A stretch of 20,628 nucleotides of DNA from JACVRW01 sp035705985 (GTDB taxonomy: Bacteria; Actinomycetota; Thermoleophilia; Solirubrobacterales; Thermoleophilaceae). Location of the stretch: positions 1-20,628 of the forward strand of contig DASSVP010000070.1 of assembly GCA_035705985.1 (NCBI GenBank). The letters are read 5' to 3'. How positions within the stretch are numbered: position 1 is the stretch's first letter; each line of letters opens with the position of its first letter. The notes beneath the pieces were generated by a model. The model made no database searches and had not been told where the DNA came from. It was given only the letters and a program-made list of their open reading frames with translations. Both the position numbers and the translations under genes were made by a program. This document shows, piece after piece, positions 20,275-20,628 of this stretch.

Positions 20275-20628
20275 ATGAGCAGGACCTTGCGCGTGGTCGC
20301 CTTGGCCGCGCTGATGATCTTCGTGTTCGCCACAGCGAGCGCGTCCGCAGCGACCCCACAGCTGGGCTCGTCGCCCGACTGGAGCAGTGTCGACGGCGCG
20401 ATTCCGTACGGCGACGGGCACGCGATCCCGCTCGAGGCCGCCCAGCCAGCCTGGTTCACCGACGAGCTGGCCGCGCGCGTGGACGCCGCGAACGGCGCCC
20501 CGGTGGCGGCGCCGAACGACGCGCCGCTCCCCGGCGAGATCGGCATCCGCCCCGGCTCGTGGATGATCGCGCCGGCGGGCTGCACGATGAACTTCGTCTT
20601 CGGCTCGCCGGGCGGCTACTCGATCGGC
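20275..20628 (+). CDS. Secreted protein, probable trypsin-like serine peptidase (partial)
   Basis: The gene begins at ATG 20275, with AGGGGGAG ending six bases upstream, and continues past the right edge; 118 codons are visible. Residues 1-25 are a Sec signal peptide: basic MSRTLR, a hydrophobic core, then ASASA before a likely cleavage. After a Pro/Ala-rich propeptide-like stretch, RPGSWMIAPAGCTMNFVFGS resembles the first strands of chymotrypsin-fold (S1) bacterial peptidases, where a Cys precedes the 'FVF' strand and the catalytic His follows in a TAGHC motif. That His would lie beyond the window, so activity cannot be judged. It is oriented divergently from tsaE and probably has its own promoter. 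Confidence 0.6.
   Translation, partial: MSRTLRVVALAALMIFVFATASASAATPQLGSSPDWSSVDGAIPYGDGHAIPLEAAQPAWFTDELAARVDAANGAPVAAPNDAPLPGEIGIRPGSWMIAPAGCTMNFVFGSPGGYSIG

Noticed and set aside
1..20628. CRISPR arrays, insertion sequences, prophage or integrative-element ends
   Set aside because: No regularly spaced repeats, transposase or integrase motifs, or repeat of the tRNA 3' end were seen.

Overview
The window is high-GC chromosomal DNA. Gene content (membrane H+-pyrophosphatase, redox repressor Rex, YbdK/GCS2-type ligase, DUF1844 protein, TsaBED/RimI block), frequent GTG starts and very tight gene packing suggest an actinobacterium, perhaps of the Thermoleophilia/Solirubrobacterales type. That placement is inference from composition and families; no rRNA is present. 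Most genes lie on the minus strand. Plus-strand features are a tRNA-Gln, an NhaP-type antiporter and a truncated secreted protein at the right edge.

Right to left, in transcription order of the minus-strand blocks: (1) 20225-17703 is tsaE-tsaB-rimI-tsaD, the t6A tRNA-modification genes plus an acetyltransferase, joined by 4-nt overlaps. A divergent secreted, trypsin-like protein starts at 20275. (2) 16123-17664 (+) is a cation/proton antiporter that converges on tsaD across a strong hairpin. (3) 16102-10756 looks like one transcription unit: CxxC thioredoxin-fold protein, rex, GCS2/YbdK-like ligase, DUF1844 protein, methylthioadenosine phosphorylase and K+-independent H+-pyrophosphatase, ended by two hairpins. 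It combines thiol/NADH sensing, sulfur salvage and pyrophosphate-driven proton pumping. (4) 10600-7692 holds an unusual single-frame fusion of an AbiEi-type antitoxin/DUF559 nuclease-like protein to a complete BCP/PrxQ-type peroxiredoxin, followed by an overlapping FAD amine-oxidase-like gene whose only sensible start is CTG. (5) 7629-375 is a seven-gene block: two paralogous APC permeases with C-terminal Usp domains, a 61-aa two-helix membrane protein wedged between them with overlaps on both sides, two RCK/TrkA proteins, a ferredoxin-reductase-type flavoprotein and a PEP-mutase/isocitrate-lyase-family protein. The permease+RCK pairing suggests nucleotide-gated uptake (potassium or amino acids/amines) linked to redox state. 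(6) The left edge carries tRNA-Gln(CUG) and a divergent, frameshifted helix-turn-helix gene of an HNH-associated family.

The best candidates for something undescribed are the AbiEi/DUF559-peroxiredoxin fusion with its base-composition break and interleaved upstream dyads, and the APC-Usp/small membrane protein/APC-Usp/RCK/RCK operon. No CRISPR array, insertion sequence, rRNA or prophage was found. The longest stretch without a gene is about 155 bases (10601-10755).
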